NCBI GenBank assembly: GCA_003560095.1
Contig: PWJI01000043.1
Location: forward strand, 1-44,466
Length of the DNA: 44,466 nt
DNA from: Candidatus Nealsoniibacteriota bacterium
GTDB lineage: Bacteria > Patescibacteriota > Minisyncoccia > Minisyncoccales > PWPS01
Reading direction: 5' to 3'
In this document: piece by piece, positions 16,457 through 25,540 of the stretch
Numbering within the stretch: the stretch's first letter is position 1
Layout of the letters: the number at the start of each line of letters is the position of its first letter
Translations under genes and position numbers: made by a program
Notes under the pieces: model-generated
Told to the model about the DNA's origin: nothing
Database searches by the model: none
What the model saw: the letters and a program-made list of their open reading frames with translations, nothing else

Positions 16457-17263
16457 ATGTTTAGTAAAATTTTAGCAGGTTTAATTGTTGTTTTTCTTAT
16501 AATTATGATAGGTTTTTTTATAAGTACCTTAGATGTTCCGGACATGCCTGAAAGAAAAGATAATCAATTAAGTCAGGAGGACGTTGAAATGGTTAAAGAA
16601 TGGATTAAAGAAAATGCAAGTACCTATACTCAAAGAGGGGGGTTTGATTTAGAGCACTTAAGAACAGTAATAGTTGAGGAAAATATCTTTGAATTGAGTT
16701 TTTCTTTTCAATCTAATTATGCAGGATACGGCCCTAAAAAGGATGACGAGGTTGCTGCACAAGTAATAACGGATCATACTATAGTTGTAATTCTAAAAGA
16801 AGGAGATGTTGTGAGTGCCATTACTGACGAAAAATATGATGAAATAAAGGAAGAATTAATTGAGATGGAGGAAACAAAAGAAGAGGAAGAAGAAACAATG
16901 AAAGTCCGTTTGTATTTTTATTCAATTAAAGAAGGCTTAGAGGAGATTTCTTTTGTAGAAAGAGAGTTTTTAATTCCTGAAGATGAGAAACTTTATACTC
17001 TAAGCAGGTTAATTGAAGGACCGACAAAAGAAGAGCAAGAAAAAGGATATCAAACTGCAATAGAAGAAGGAGTAAAAATTAATTCTCTATATATTGAAGA
17101 TTCTGTCGCGTATGCTGATTTTAGTTATAAGCTTGATGCTTCCGGCTCTGCAAGAGTAACAATGATTAGGGATCAAATTGAAAAAACATTACTTCAGTTT
17201 AATAATGTAAGCGAGGTCATTATTTCAATTGAAGGAGAAACGGAAGAAATTTTGCAACCTTAA
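16457..17263 (+). CDS. GerMN-domain membrane-anchored protein
   Basis: 268 aa paralog of the preceding gene without the peptidoglycan-binding domain. Residues 5-25 are a membrane anchor. Residues 38-110 match the shared N-terminal region (DVEMVKEWIKENASTY, FELSFSFQSNYAGYG). An acidic linker (EEMEETKEEEEETMK) leads into a GerMN domain (VRLYFYS ... LYTLSRLIEGPTKEEQEKGYQT ... AYADFSYKLD ... IEKTLLQFNNVSEV). The likely location is outside the cytoplasmic membrane. Transcription should stop at the strong hairpin 17 nt after the stop codon. Confidence 0.8.
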   Translation: MFSKILAGLIVVFLIIMIGFFISTLDVPDMPERKDNQLSQEDVEMVKEWIKENASTYTQRGGFDLEHLRTVIVEENIFELSFSFQSNYAGYGPKKDDEVAAQVITDHTIVVILKEGDVVSAITDEKYDEIKEELIEMEETKEEEEETMKVRLYFYSIKEGLEEISFVEREFLIPEDEKLYTLSRLIEGPTKEEQEKGYQTAIEEGVKINSLYIEDSVAYADFSYKLDASGSARVTMIRDQIEKTLLQFNNVSEVIISIEGETEEILQP

Positions 17264-17280
17264 TTTAATTAAGTTCATTA

Positions 17281-17320
17281 CAAAAAAGAAAACGGCAATA
17301 ACTTGCCGTTTTCTTTTTTG
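17281..17320. terminator. strong bidirectional hairpin terminator
   Basis: A perfect 18-bp inverted repeat: 17281-17298 pairs with 17303-17320 around a 4-nt loop TAAC. The centre is GC-rich (ACGGCAA/TTGCCGT) and each arm has an A- or T-rich outer part, so it reads as a rho-independent terminator on either strand. Confidence 0.92.
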
Positions 17321-17370
17321 TGGTAAGTGTTGTAGAATGATTTAATATTTAAAGTAGATTTATTGATATA

Positions 17371-18246
17371 ATGATAAAAAACAAGAAGCCTCTAATTGGA
17401 GCTCACATCTCTTCTTCCGGAGGAATTCTGAAAATTCCCAAGCGAGCAAAAGAAATTGGCGCTGAATGTATTCAAATTTTTGCAGGGAGCCCAAAAAGAT
17501 ACGATGTGAGGATTCCGGAAAAAGAAAGTATAGATAAATACAGAGAAGAGCTTGAAAAAAACGGAATAAGTTTAGTTTATATTCATGCAAGTTATCTGTT
17601 AAATCTTGCCTCTGAAAAAAGTGAGCTAAAAAGAAAATCAATAGAAAGCCTCAAAAATACTCTCTATTTTTCTTCTGCAATAGGAGCAAAGGGTGTTGTT
17701 TATCATCCCGGATCACCAAAAGGAAAAGATAAAGAAAAAGCCATTTTTAGGGAAATTAAGTCACTTGAGGAAGTTATTTTAGATACCCCTGAAAGTTCAA
17801 CTGTTTTTATTGAGAATACTGCCGGAAAAAAGAAAATTGGAACAACTCAGGAAGAGATTGGTTTTATTGTTCATAAAATAAATTCTCCAAGAGTTAAGGT
17901 TTGTATTGATACTGCACATTCTTTTGAGGCTGGACTAATCGAAGATTTTGAGAAAAATAATATTTTATTCTGGCTCAAGGAATGGAAAAAGAAAATAAAT
18001 TTACACGACATAGGTTTACTTCATATAAATGATTCTCTAACAAAATTCAATTCTCAACACGATCGTCATGCAAATATAGGCCTTGGAGAGATAGGACTAA
18101 AGGGATTTAAGAATTTAATGGAAGTAGATGAATTACTTAATATTCCTTGGATAATAGAAGTTCCCGGATTTGAAAATGAAGGTCCAGACAAGAAAAATGT
18201 TGATATTTTAAAAAAAATAAGAAAAGAAAAAAATAACTTTGTTTAA
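17371..18246 (+). CDS. nfo: endonuclease IV (AP endonuclease)
   Basis: 291 aa TIM-barrel enzyme that cuts DNA 5' of abasic sites in base excision repair. All nine residues that bind the three zincs in E. coli Nfo have counterparts: His in YIHASYL, His in VYHPGS, Glu in IENTAG, Asp and His in CIDTAHSF, His in LLHINDS, Asp and His in HDRHANIG, and Glu in WIIEVPG. The start is the ATG at 17371, since no alternative start codon lies before the conserved IGAHISSSGG. It is the first of several repair genes here and would act downstream of the uracil glycosylase at 31.8 kb. Confidence 0.95.
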   Translation: MIKNKKPLIGAHISSSGGILKIPKRAKEIGAECIQIFAGSPKRYDVRIPEKESIDKYREELEKNGISLVYIHASYLLNLASEKSELKRKSIESLKNTLYFSSAIGAKGVVYHPGSPKGKDKEKAIFREIKSLEEVILDTPESSTVFIENTAGKKKIGTTQEEIGFIVHKINSPRVKVCIDTAHSFEAGLIEDFEKNNILFWLKEWKKKINLHDIGLLHINDSLTKFNSQHDRHANIGLGEIGLKGFKNLMEVDELLNIPWIIEVPGFENEGPDKKNVDILKKIRKEKNNFV

Positions 18247-18270
18247 TTTTCTAAATTTTGCAATATAGTA

Positions 18271-18276
18271 TATAAT
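18271..18276 (+). promoter_or_regulatory. -10 box of the WYL/histidine kinase pair
   Basis: TATAAT 20 nt before the ATG at 18297, giving a leader of about 14 nt. No good -35 box is seen. Confidence 0.45.
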
Positions 18277-18296
18277 CATGGTTAAATTTATTTATA

Positions 18297-18575
18297 ATGA
18301 ATTTTCATATAATTGAAAAAAATATCATCAAAGCAATTTCCCAAAAAAAGGAACTAGAGATTTATTATCCTGAGACGGAGAATTCTCCGGCCGGATGGAG
18401 AAAAATAACTCCCCTTAGCGTTACAACCGATATTCCTCCCAGTGGAGAATTACTTGTTATTGATAAAGAGCCCTTAAGTCCGGGACATATTCTCAATGCC
18501 AAAGATAAAAAAAACAAGGAGGAGATAAAATCTTTTATCATTGGTAAAATTAAAAAGATAAAAGAAGTTAAATAA
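18297..18575 (+). CDS. stand-alone WYL-like domain protein
   Basis: 92 aa. The pattern (IIKAISQKKELEIYYPETENS, then WRKITPLSV, then GELLVID, then IKSFIIGKIKKIKEV) matches one WYL domain: an N-terminal helix, the Y-Y strand, the R-x-x-x-P strand and the closing strand. WYL domains are Sm/SH3-like ligand sensors, usually fused to helix-turn-helix regulators. No DNA-binding domain is present here. The TAA at 18575 is followed with no gap by the ATG of a histidine kinase, so the two are probably translated together and may share a signal. Assignment is by pattern only. Confidence 0.65.
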   Translation: MNFHIIEKNIIKAISQKKELEIYYPETENSPAGWRKITPLSVTTDIPPSGELLVIDKEPLSPGHILNAKDKKNKEEIKSFIIGKIKKIKEVK

Positions 18576-20006
18576 ATGAATGAAATTTATCAAAAAATAA
18601 TAGAAAATGCCAAAGATGCAATAGTTATTATTTGTGATGATGTTGTTGAATATATTAACGAATATGGAGCAAAAAAACTGGGCTATAAAAAAGAAGAAAT
18701 TGTAGGCGCAAATTTCCTGAGCTTTGTGCCAGAAGAAGAAAGGGAAAATCTTGAAAAAGAATATAAGAGTACAATAAAGGGGGAAGAAAGTTTTTTATAC
18801 GAAACAAATTTTAGAACAAAAAATGGAAGAATTATTTTTTCTGAGATTCATGCTCAAAAAATAAATTACAAGGGGAAAATTGCAAGCCTTGCTTTTATAA
18901 GAGATATAACGGCAAGAAAAAAAACATCCGAAATTTTTCATCAACAAGAAGAAAGATTTGAGGCGGTTACCGAAAATACACCTGATATTATTGCGCGTTA
19001 TGACGAAGAAGGTCGCTATGTTTATATTAATGCAGCGGGAGAAAAAGAATTTAAAATAACAAAGAAAGAGGCTTTTTGGAGAACAGACGAAGACCTTGGT
19101 ATAAATAAAGAAAGAATCAAATCCCTCAAAGAGGCGATTGATTTGGTTTTTAAAAATAAAAAAAAGAAAACTTTTTATAGCGAGGGCAGTGCAGGTGATG
19201 CAAGAAAGTATTATTATACAATTCTTGTTCCGGAATTTTTTAAAGATGGGGACGTTAGCTCTGCGCTTAGTATTACAAGAGATATTACGGAGATAAGAGA
19301 AATTGATCAAGCAAAATCAGAGTTTATTGGTATTACATCACATCAGCTTCGATCTCCTCTTTCTGTTATTAACTGGTGCGCGCTTTCTCTTCTAAGAGGT
19401 GAAGAGGGAGAGCTTAATGAAGAAGAAAAAGATTATGTAAAAAGAATTTATGATTCTGTAAGAAAACTAATAAAAATAACAGATGTCTTTTTAAATACCA
19501 CAATGCTTGACTTAGAGATGTTTGTTTTTAACTTACAAACAACGGATGTAGTTGAGGAAGCAAAGAAAATAGCCAATGAGCTTACTCAAGCAGCTAAAGA
19601 AAAAGAAATAAAATTTCTTACTAAGTATGATAAAATTCCTCCTATAAAAATAGACAAAAGGGCATTGAAAATTATTTTAAGGGGTCTTCTTTCCAATGCA
19701 ATGGAGTATTCTTTCTCAAAAGGGAATGTTTTCTTTTCAATAAAGAGAACCTCTGAGGAAGAGTTGACCATTTTTGTAGGAGATGATGGTTGTGGAATAA
19801 ATAAAGAAGATCAAGAGAAAGTTTTTAGTAGATTTTATCGTGCAGAAAATGCAAGAAACATGAAGGCTTATGGAACAGGGCTTGATCTTTATTTAATAAA
19901 ATCCATTATTGAAAAAATAGAGGGAGATATTCGTGTTGAGTCTCCCAATCCTCATTTTAAAAAAGGAACTCTTTTTTCTGTTAAAATACCAATCTCTTTT
20001 AATTAG
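18576..20006 (+). CDS. soluble PAS sensor histidine kinase
   Basis: 476 aa with no membrane segment. PAS domain 1 covers about residues 1-115 and PAS 2 about 125-245, both ending in the FIRDITARK / ITRDITEIR linker. HisKA holds the phosphoacceptor H256 in SHQLRSPL. The ATPase domain has an N box LLSNAMEYS, G1 DDGCGI and G2 YGTGLDLYL. It senses a cytoplasmic signal and would phosphorylate a response regulator. None adjoins it; the only one in the window is at 43.3 kb. It directly abuts the WYL gene. Confidence 0.93.
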   Translation: MNEIYQKIIENAKDAIVIICDDVVEYINEYGAKKLGYKKEEIVGANFLSFVPEEERENLEKEYKSTIKGEESFLYETNFRTKNGRIIFSEIHAQKINYKGKIASLAFIRDITARKKTSEIFHQQEERFEAVTENTPDIIARYDEEGRYVYINAAGEKEFKITKKEAFWRTDEDLGINKERIKSLKEAIDLVFKNKKKKTFYSEGSAGDARKYYYTILVPEFFKDGDVSSALSITRDITEIREIDQAKSEFIGITSHQLRSPLSVINWCALSLLRGEEGELNEEEKDYVKRIYDSVRKLIKITDVFLNTTMLDLEMFVFNLQTTDVVEEAKKIANELTQAAKEKEIKFLTKYDKIPPIKIDKRALKIILRGLLSNAMEYSFSKGNVFFSIKRTSEEELTIFVGDDGCGINKEDQEKVFSRFYRAENARNMKAYGTGLDLYLIKSIIEKIEGDIRVESPNPHFKKGTLFSVKIPISFN

Positions 20007-20019
20007 ATAAATATTATTA

Positions 20020-23000
20020 ATGAGCTTTAAAGAAAGATATGCAAATCTTAATACAAGACAACGCTCAGCAGTTGATAGCACGGAGGGACCCTTGATGGTT
20101 ATTGCTGGACCGGGTTCCGGGAAAACAGAAGTTCTCGGTATGAGAATTGCCAATATTATAAAAAAAACAGACACTCCTCCCGGGAGTGTTTTATGTCTTA
20201 CGTATACCGATGCAGCTTCGGTTAATATGAGAGAAAGGCTTATTGATCTTATAGGAGAAGAAGCTTATCGAGTTTCCGTATACACATTTCATGCGTTTTG
20301 TAAAAAGATTATTGAAAATCACCCTGAGTATTTTTATAAGGGTGTCAGTTTTAATTTAGCGACAAGAGTAACTCAAACCGGAATAATTGAAAAAATATTA
20401 AACGAATTGGATTACAGTGATCCACTTTCCGGCTTTCATCCAAAGCTTGGCTTTGCTTATCTTAAAGACATAGAAAAAAGAATTTTTGAACTCAAAGAAG
20501 AGGGTATTTCTCCAAAAGATTTTCAAAAAATAATAGAAAAAAATGAAATATTTTTTAAAAAAATAGAGCCAAAAATTAATAATGTTTTTAAAGAGAGAGT
20601 TAGTAAAAAAACATTTTCAAAAATAGAGAGCTTTATTGATGATTTGGAAAAGATAAAAGAAGGGGAGTATCCATTTGGCATTACTTCAATAAATAAAGAA
20701 ATTGCTTTCTCTTTAAAAAAAATATTAAAAAAAGGAAGCACAAAAGAAATTTCAAAATGGAAATCCAAAAGAATTATTAAAAAAAATAAAAGATTTGTTT
20801 TGAAAGATGCTGAAAACACGGAAAAGATGAAAAGTTTTTCAAGGATTTATGAGAAATATCAAGAAGAAATGAGGAATGCGGGTTATTATGATTTTTCCGA
20901 TATGATTTTAGATGTTATAAAAGAAATGGAAAAAAATGAGGATCTTTGTAGTTTGATAAAAGAAAAATATCTCTATGTTCTTGTCGACGAATTTCAAGAC
21001 ACAAGCGGAGTACAAATGAGGTTCTTAAATTTACTTTTTAAAGACGATCAAGATAAAAATCCAAATATTTTTACGGTAGCCGATGACGATCAGGCTATTT
21101 ATAGATTCAGAGGTGCTGAGATTGCAAATATTTTAAGGTTTAAAGAAAGTTATCCTAAAACAAGAATTGTTGTCTTAAAAGAGAATTATCGTTCAGTAAA
21201 AGAAATATTGGATTTTTCATACAACACGATAAGAAAAGGAGAAGAGAGATTGGAAAATTACTTTCCTGAAATCAAAAAAAGACAAACAGCAAATAAAAAA
21301 AATAAAGGAAATATTTTTCATAAAGAGTTTAAGACAGAAGAAGAAGAATTTTCTTTTTTAGTAAAAGAAATTGAAAAAGAAATAAAAAAAACTTCTCCGG
21401 AAAAAATAGCTGTAATCGGAAGAACACACAATACCATCAAAAAGGCAATTTCATTTTTTTCCGGCAAAAAGATACCCGTGTATGCGGAAAGGAAGGAAAA
21501 TGTATTAGAAAAAAAACACATAAATGAAATTATAACGATTATAAGATTTGCAAAAACTTTACTTGATGGAAATAGTAGAGATGCTGATTCTTTTTTACCG
21601 GAAATACTGACTTATCCGTTTTGGGGAATAAAAAGAGAGGAAGTTTGGAAAATTTCCGTAATGTCTTATGAAAAAAACATTCCCTGGATAGAGTGTATGA
21701 AAAGAAGAAGAGAAACTTCTTGTATTGCGGATTTTTTATTAGACCTCTCCTTAAGGGTAAAAAATAGTTCGGCCGAAGAGTTGATTGATATTATAATTGG
21801 AAATAAGAAAGGAATTTTTTTAAGTTCTTTTAAGCAATATTATTTCTCAAGAAAAGAATTTAAAAATAATAAAGAAAATTACTTATCTCTTTTATCTTCA
21901 CTAAAATGCTTTATTAAGGCCACGCGTGAATATAAGATAGGTAGGCCCGTAATGGCAAAAGATCTGATTGAATTTGTTGATCTTTTAGAAAAAAACAATA
22001 TCCCTCTTTTAGATAAAAATCCTCTGATTTTAAACGATAATGCTGTTTCATTTATTACCGCACACAGCGCTAAAGGAAGAGAGTATGATTGTGTTTTTGT
22101 CTTAAATTGCAATCAGGGAGAATGGGCAAAGACAAGGAGTAGCAATAAAATATCCTTACCCCTTAATATGCCATTCGAGAAAGAGGCAAATAGCAGAGAT
22201 GATCATTTGAGGCTTTTTTATGTTACAATGACTCGGGCAAAAGAGAAAATTTATTTTATTTTACATAAAAAAGAAGAGAAAAGGGAAAATATACCTCTTG
22301 AATTTATCGAAGACTTGAAAAAAACAAAAGAAAAAATCTCTATTGAAAAAAACAAGCACTCCTTGTCACAAGAGGAAAATTTTTCTTTTTCCAGAAAAGA
22401 AAAGGATTATATTTTTCCTTTAGTAGAAAAATACAAGATAAGTGCAACGGGATTAACAAAATTTCTTAATGTTGAAGAAGGGGGCCCGACAGAATTTTTT
22501 GATAAAAATATATTAAGATTTCCCGAGAAAAAAAGCTTCTCTCTTTCTTATGGGACAGCAATTCATGAGGCTATTTCTTCCATCTATAATATTTTAAAAA
22601 AAGAGGGGAAAGTTATTTCAGAAAAGGAATTTATTTCTCTCTTCAAAAAAGCATTAATAAGAGAAAGGTTGCCGGAAAAAGATTTCAAGAAAGGCTATAA
22701 AAAAGGTAAAGAGGCTCTTTCGATTTTTTATAAAAAAAGAAAAAAAGATTTTATTTCAGAATACGAAATAGAGAAAAATTTTAAATACCAGAATTGTTTT
22801 GTAGGAGATATAGAAATTACCGGAAAAATAGACAAAATGATAAAGAAAGATAATGAAATAGAAGTAACAGATATTAAAACAGGAAAAAGTTTAAAAAACT
22901 TTAATGGGGTAGGGGACTATGAAAAAATAAAAGCATGGAAATACAGAAATCAACTAATTTTTTATAAAATATTAATAGAAAGCGCGCGAGATTATAAAGG

Positions 23001-23235
23001 AAAATATAATGTTAATCGAGGTATTTTAGAATTTGTAGAACCTAGTAACGAAAAAGAAATTGTTACTCTTCTACTTGAAATAGACAGCGAGGAAGCGAAA
23101 AGGCTAAGAAATTTAATTTTTATTATTGGAAAAAAAATAAAAAAATTAGACTTTCCTTCAACCAAAGAATATAAAGGAAAAGGAATTAGAGGAATTAGAG
23201 AGTTTGAAGAAGATATTATAAAAGGAAAAATATGA
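20020..23235 (+). CDS. UvrD/AddA-type helicase fused to a PD-(D/E)XK nuclease
   Basis: 1071 aa superfamily 1A helicase. Walker A is AGPGSGKT (29-36). Other helicase motifs are CLTYTDAAS (Ia), VDEFQDTSG near residue 322 (II), ADDDQAIYRFRGAE (III), LKENYRS (IV), TAHSAKGREYDCVF (V) and LFYVTMTRAK (VI). The C-terminal part is a RecB-like nuclease: YGTAIHEAI near 847, a GKIDKM Asp and VTDIKTGKS near 948 (D-x-K), then a Gln-Leu helix. This resembles AddA or an archaeal-like helicase-nuclease for double-strand break processing. No AddB gene is adjacent. The start of dinB overlaps its stop by 4 nt. Confidence 0.93.
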   Translation: MSFKERYANLNTRQRSAVDSTEGPLMVIAGPGSGKTEVLGMRIANIIKKTDTPPGSVLCLTYTDAASVNMRERLIDLIGEEAYRVSVYTFHAFCKKIIENHPEYFYKGVSFNLATRVTQTGIIEKILNELDYSDPLSGFHPKLGFAYLKDIEKRIFELKEEGISPKDFQKIIEKNEIFFKKIEPKINNVFKERVSKKTFSKIESFIDDLEKIKEGEYPFGITSINKEIAFSLKKILKKGSTKEISKWKSKRIIKKNKRFVLKDAENTEKMKSFSRIYEKYQEEMRNAGYYDFSDMILDVIKEMEKNEDLCSLIKEKYLYVLVDEFQDTSGVQMRFLNLLFKDDQDKNPNIFTVADDDQAIYRFRGAEIANILRFKESYPKTRIVVLKENYRSVKEILDFSYNTIRKGEERLENYFPEIKKRQTANKKNKGNIFHKEFKTEEEEFSFLVKEIEKEIKKTSPEKIAVIGRTHNTIKKAISFFSGKKIPVYAERKENVLEKKHINEIITIIRFAKTLLDGNSRDADSFLPEILTYPFWGIKREEVWKISVMSYEKNIPWIECMKRRRETSCIADFLLDLSLRVKNSSAEELIDIIIGNKKGIFLSSFKQYYFSRKEFKNNKENYLSLLSSLKCFIKATREYKIGRPVMAKDLIEFVDLLEKNNIPLLDKNPLILNDNAVSFITAHSAKGREYDCVFVLNCNQGEWAKTRSSNKISLPLNMPFEKEANSRDDHLRLFYVTMTRAKEKIYFILHKKEEKRENIPLEFIEDLKKTKEKISIEKNKHSLSQEENFSFSRKEKDYIFPLVEKYKISATGLTKFLNVEEGGPTEFFDKNILRFPEKKSFSLSYGTAIHEAISSIYNILKKEGKVISEKEFISLFKKALIRERLPEKDFKKGYKKGKEALSIFYKKRKKDFISEYEIEKNFKYQNCFVGDIEITGKIDKMIKKDNEIEVTDIKTGKSLKNFNGVGDYEKIKAWKYRNQLIFYKILIESARDYKGKYNVNRGILEFVEPSNEKEIVTLLLEIDSEEAKRLRNLIFIIGKKIKKLDFPSTKEYKGKGIRGIREFEEDIIKGKI

Positions 23236-24284
23236 AAAATAAAAGAATAATACTTCATATTGATATGGATTATTTTTTTGCTCAAATAGAGGAAAGAGAG
23301 AACCCGCGCTTTAAGGGTAGACCGGTTGTAGTTGGGGCAAACCCTAAGAAGGGAAAGGGGAGAGGTGTTGTTTCAACCTGTAACTATCATGCAAGAAAAT
23401 ATAAAATAAAATCAGGTATGCCGATATCAAGAGCTTATAAGCTTTGTCCTAAAGCAGTTTTTTTGCCTGTTAATATGAGTTTTTACAAAAAGGTTTCGTC
23501 TTCTATTTTTAAAAATATAGAAAAAAAACACAAGAAAATAGAAAAAATTTCTTTAGATGAGGCTTATGTTGATCTTACAAGTAGCGTAAAAAGTTTTAAA
23601 AAAGCAGAAGAAATTGGAGAAAAAATAAAAACAGAAATATTTAAAAAAGAAAAGCTAACTTGTAGCGTAGGTATTGCGGAAAATAAGATGCTCGCAAAAA
23701 TTGCTTGTGAGTTAGTTAAGCCAAACGGAATAAAGGTTATTAGCCCAAGCTCTTCTATAAAAGTAATTTCTAAGCTTGATATTGATATTATACCGGGCAT
23801 AGGACCAAAAACAAAAAAGAAAATCGAAGAGTATCTTGAAAAAGAAAACCCAAAAGTTTCTGATTTGCGTAAAATAAGAAAAAAGAAATTAATTCATATG
23901 TTTGGAAAAAGAGGATCTGATTTTTATCACAGGGCAAGAGCTATTGATAATTCTCCCGTAAAAAAGAAAAAAACAAAATCCATAGGAAAAGAAATTACTT
24001 TCCAAAAAGACACAAGAGATCCGCAAAAGATAACAAGTTGTTTTAGGGCATTAGTTTTTTCAGTAGCAAAAACTTTAAAAGAAAAAAATATTCCTCAAAA
24101 AGGAATTGTTGTTGTTTGCCGTTTTGATGACTTTCAAACTTACACAAAACAAATCTCTTTTGAGAAAAATTATTATAGTAGAGATTTTTTGTACAAAAAA
24201 AGTATACCCCTTCTTTTGCATTTTTTAGTTAAAGGAGGCAAGAAAATAAGACTCATTGGCTTTCGTGTTATTGTTTCCGATTAG
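23232..24284 (+). CDS. dinB: DNA polymerase IV (Y-family translesion polymerase)
   Basis: 350 aa. Catalytic carboxylates are D11 in HIDMDYFFAQ, and D109 and E110 in SLDEAYVDLT. The steric-gate aromatic pair is Y14/F15. The palm and fingers (STCNYHARKYKIKSGM), the thumb helix-hairpin-helix (IIPGIGPKTKKKIEEYL) and the little finger domain are all present. It bypasses damaged bases. The ATG overlaps the helicase-nuclease stop (ATGA), pointing to coupled expression of break processing and lesion bypass. No LexA-type operator was recognised upstream. Confidence 0.96.
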   Translation: MKNKRIILHIDMDYFFAQIEERENPRFKGRPVVVGANPKKGKGRGVVSTCNYHARKYKIKSGMPISRAYKLCPKAVFLPVNMSFYKKVSSSIFKNIEKKHKKIEKISLDEAYVDLTSSVKSFKKAEEIGEKIKTEIFKKEKLTCSVGIAENKMLAKIACELVKPNGIKVISPSSSIKVISKLDIDIIPGIGPKTKKKIEEYLEKENPKVSDLRKIRKKKLIHMFGKRGSDFYHRARAIDNSPVKKKKTKSIGKEITFQKDTRDPQKITSCFRALVFSVAKTLKEKNIPQKGIVVVCRFDDFQTYTKQISFEKNYYSRDFLYKKSIPLLLHFLVKGGKKIRLIGFRVIVSD

Positions 24285-24337
24285 TAGTTTGATTTTTATA
24301 AATTTTTCTATATACTTCTCGAAAAAGAAAAAATAAA

Positions 24338-25540
24338 ATGGAAAATTTCTTAAGAGACACAAAAAGAAAAATTAAAAAAGAGGCTCAAAGAAGCAAAATA
24401 AATCAAGAGCTTCTTGAAAAAATTCTTTTGCCTGAAAGGATATTAGAATTTTCAATAAACTTAAAGGATAAGTATTTTCGCGCTTATAGATTTCAACATA
24501 GCAGTATTCTTGGTCCATACAAGGGCGGTATTAGATTTAGTGAAAGTGTTAAAAGAGATGAAGTAGAAGCACTTTCGATTTTGATGACAATTAAGTGTGC
24601 TCTTATTGATATTCCCTTTGGAGGAGGTAAGGGTGGTGGAGTTATTGATTTTCAGAAATTGGGGGAAAGAGAAAAAGAGGAATTTGCAAGAAAATACGTG
24701 AGAGGAATTTTTCCTATTATTGGATTTAATATCGATATACCTGCTCCGGATATAAATACAGATGAAAAAATTATCTCTACAATGAATAATGAATATTTAA
24801 AAATTAATAAAAAAAATAAATTAAGTTCTTTTACCGGTAAAAGAATTAAAGATGGGGGTGTTAGTGGGAGGGTTGAGGCTACCGGTTATGGAGGTTTTGC
24901 TGTTTTTGAAAAATTATGCGAAGAGATGAGAATAAAAAATCCCACAATCGGGATTCAAGGATTTGGAAATGTTGGGAAGAATTTTGCAAAATTCGCTTAT
25001 CAAAAAAAGCATAAAATTACTGCAATTACAAGCTCTGCAGGGGGAGTTGAGAAGAATAGCGGATTAGACATTGATTTGGCTTTAAAGAAAAATAAAATTG
25101 ATGCTGCTGGGGGCTTAAAAATAAGCAACGAAGAACTTTTAAAAAAACCCCTTGACGTTCTTGTTTTAGCTGCAGTAGATGGTGTTATAAATAAAAAAAA
25201 TGTTCATACGGTAAAAGCTAAATATATTATTGAACTTGCCAACGGTCCAATAACAGAAAGTGCGGAGAAAATATTGAACAGAAAAGGTGTATTGATTGTT
25301 CCCGACATTTTAGCTAACTCGGGAGGGGTTGCAGCGTCTTATTGTGAGTGGATACAAGAGAAAAGAAAAAAGCCATATAAAAAAGATGAGGTTTTTTCTT
25401 TTATTGAAAAAACCCTTAAGAGATCTTTTCTTGAGCTAATTAAGATGAGAAAAAAAAGTACAAAAGATATAACACTAAGAAGTGCAGGCTTCTCTCTAGC
25501 TCTATTTAGATTACAAAAAAAATTTCTAAAAGATAAATGA
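24338..25540 (+). CDS. Glu/Leu/Phe/Val-type dehydrogenase, likely glutamate dehydrogenase
   Basis: 400 aa NAD(P)-dependent oxidative deaminase/reductive aminase. The substrate domain has GPYKGGIRFSE, the catalytic Lys region PFGGGKGGG and PAPDINT. The Rossmann domain has the dinucleotide loop GIQGFGNVG. ELANGPITESAE and PDILANSGGVAASYCEW complete the family signature. Length is somewhat below the usual 410-450. The link to the DNA repair neighbours is positional: xseA starts inside its stop codon (ATGA). Glutamate is the commonest substrate in the family, but leucine or valine cannot be excluded. Confidence 0.9.
   Translation: MENFLRDTKRKIKKEAQRSKINQELLEKILLPERILEFSINLKDKYFRAYRFQHSSILGPYKGGIRFSESVKRDEVEALSILMTIKCALIDIPFGGGKGGGVIDFQKLGEREKEEFARKYVRGIFPIIGFNIDIPAPDINTDEKIISTMNNEYLKINKKNKLSSFTGKRIKDGGVSGRVEATGYGGFAVFEKLCEEMRIKNPTIGIQGFGNVGKNFAKFAYQKKHKITAITSSAGGVEKNSGLDIDLALKKNKIDAAGGLKISNEELLKKPLDVLVLAAVDGVINKKNVHTVKAKYIIELANGPITESAEKILNRKGVLIVPDILANSGGVAASYCEWIQEKRKKPYKKDEVFSFIEKTLKRSFLELIKMRKKSTKDITLRSAGFSLALFRLQKKFLKDK

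Noticed and set aside
18278-18316. Short ORF overlapping the WYL start
   Set aside because: Its ATG is 1 nt after the -10 box, so it would not be transcribed from that promoter.
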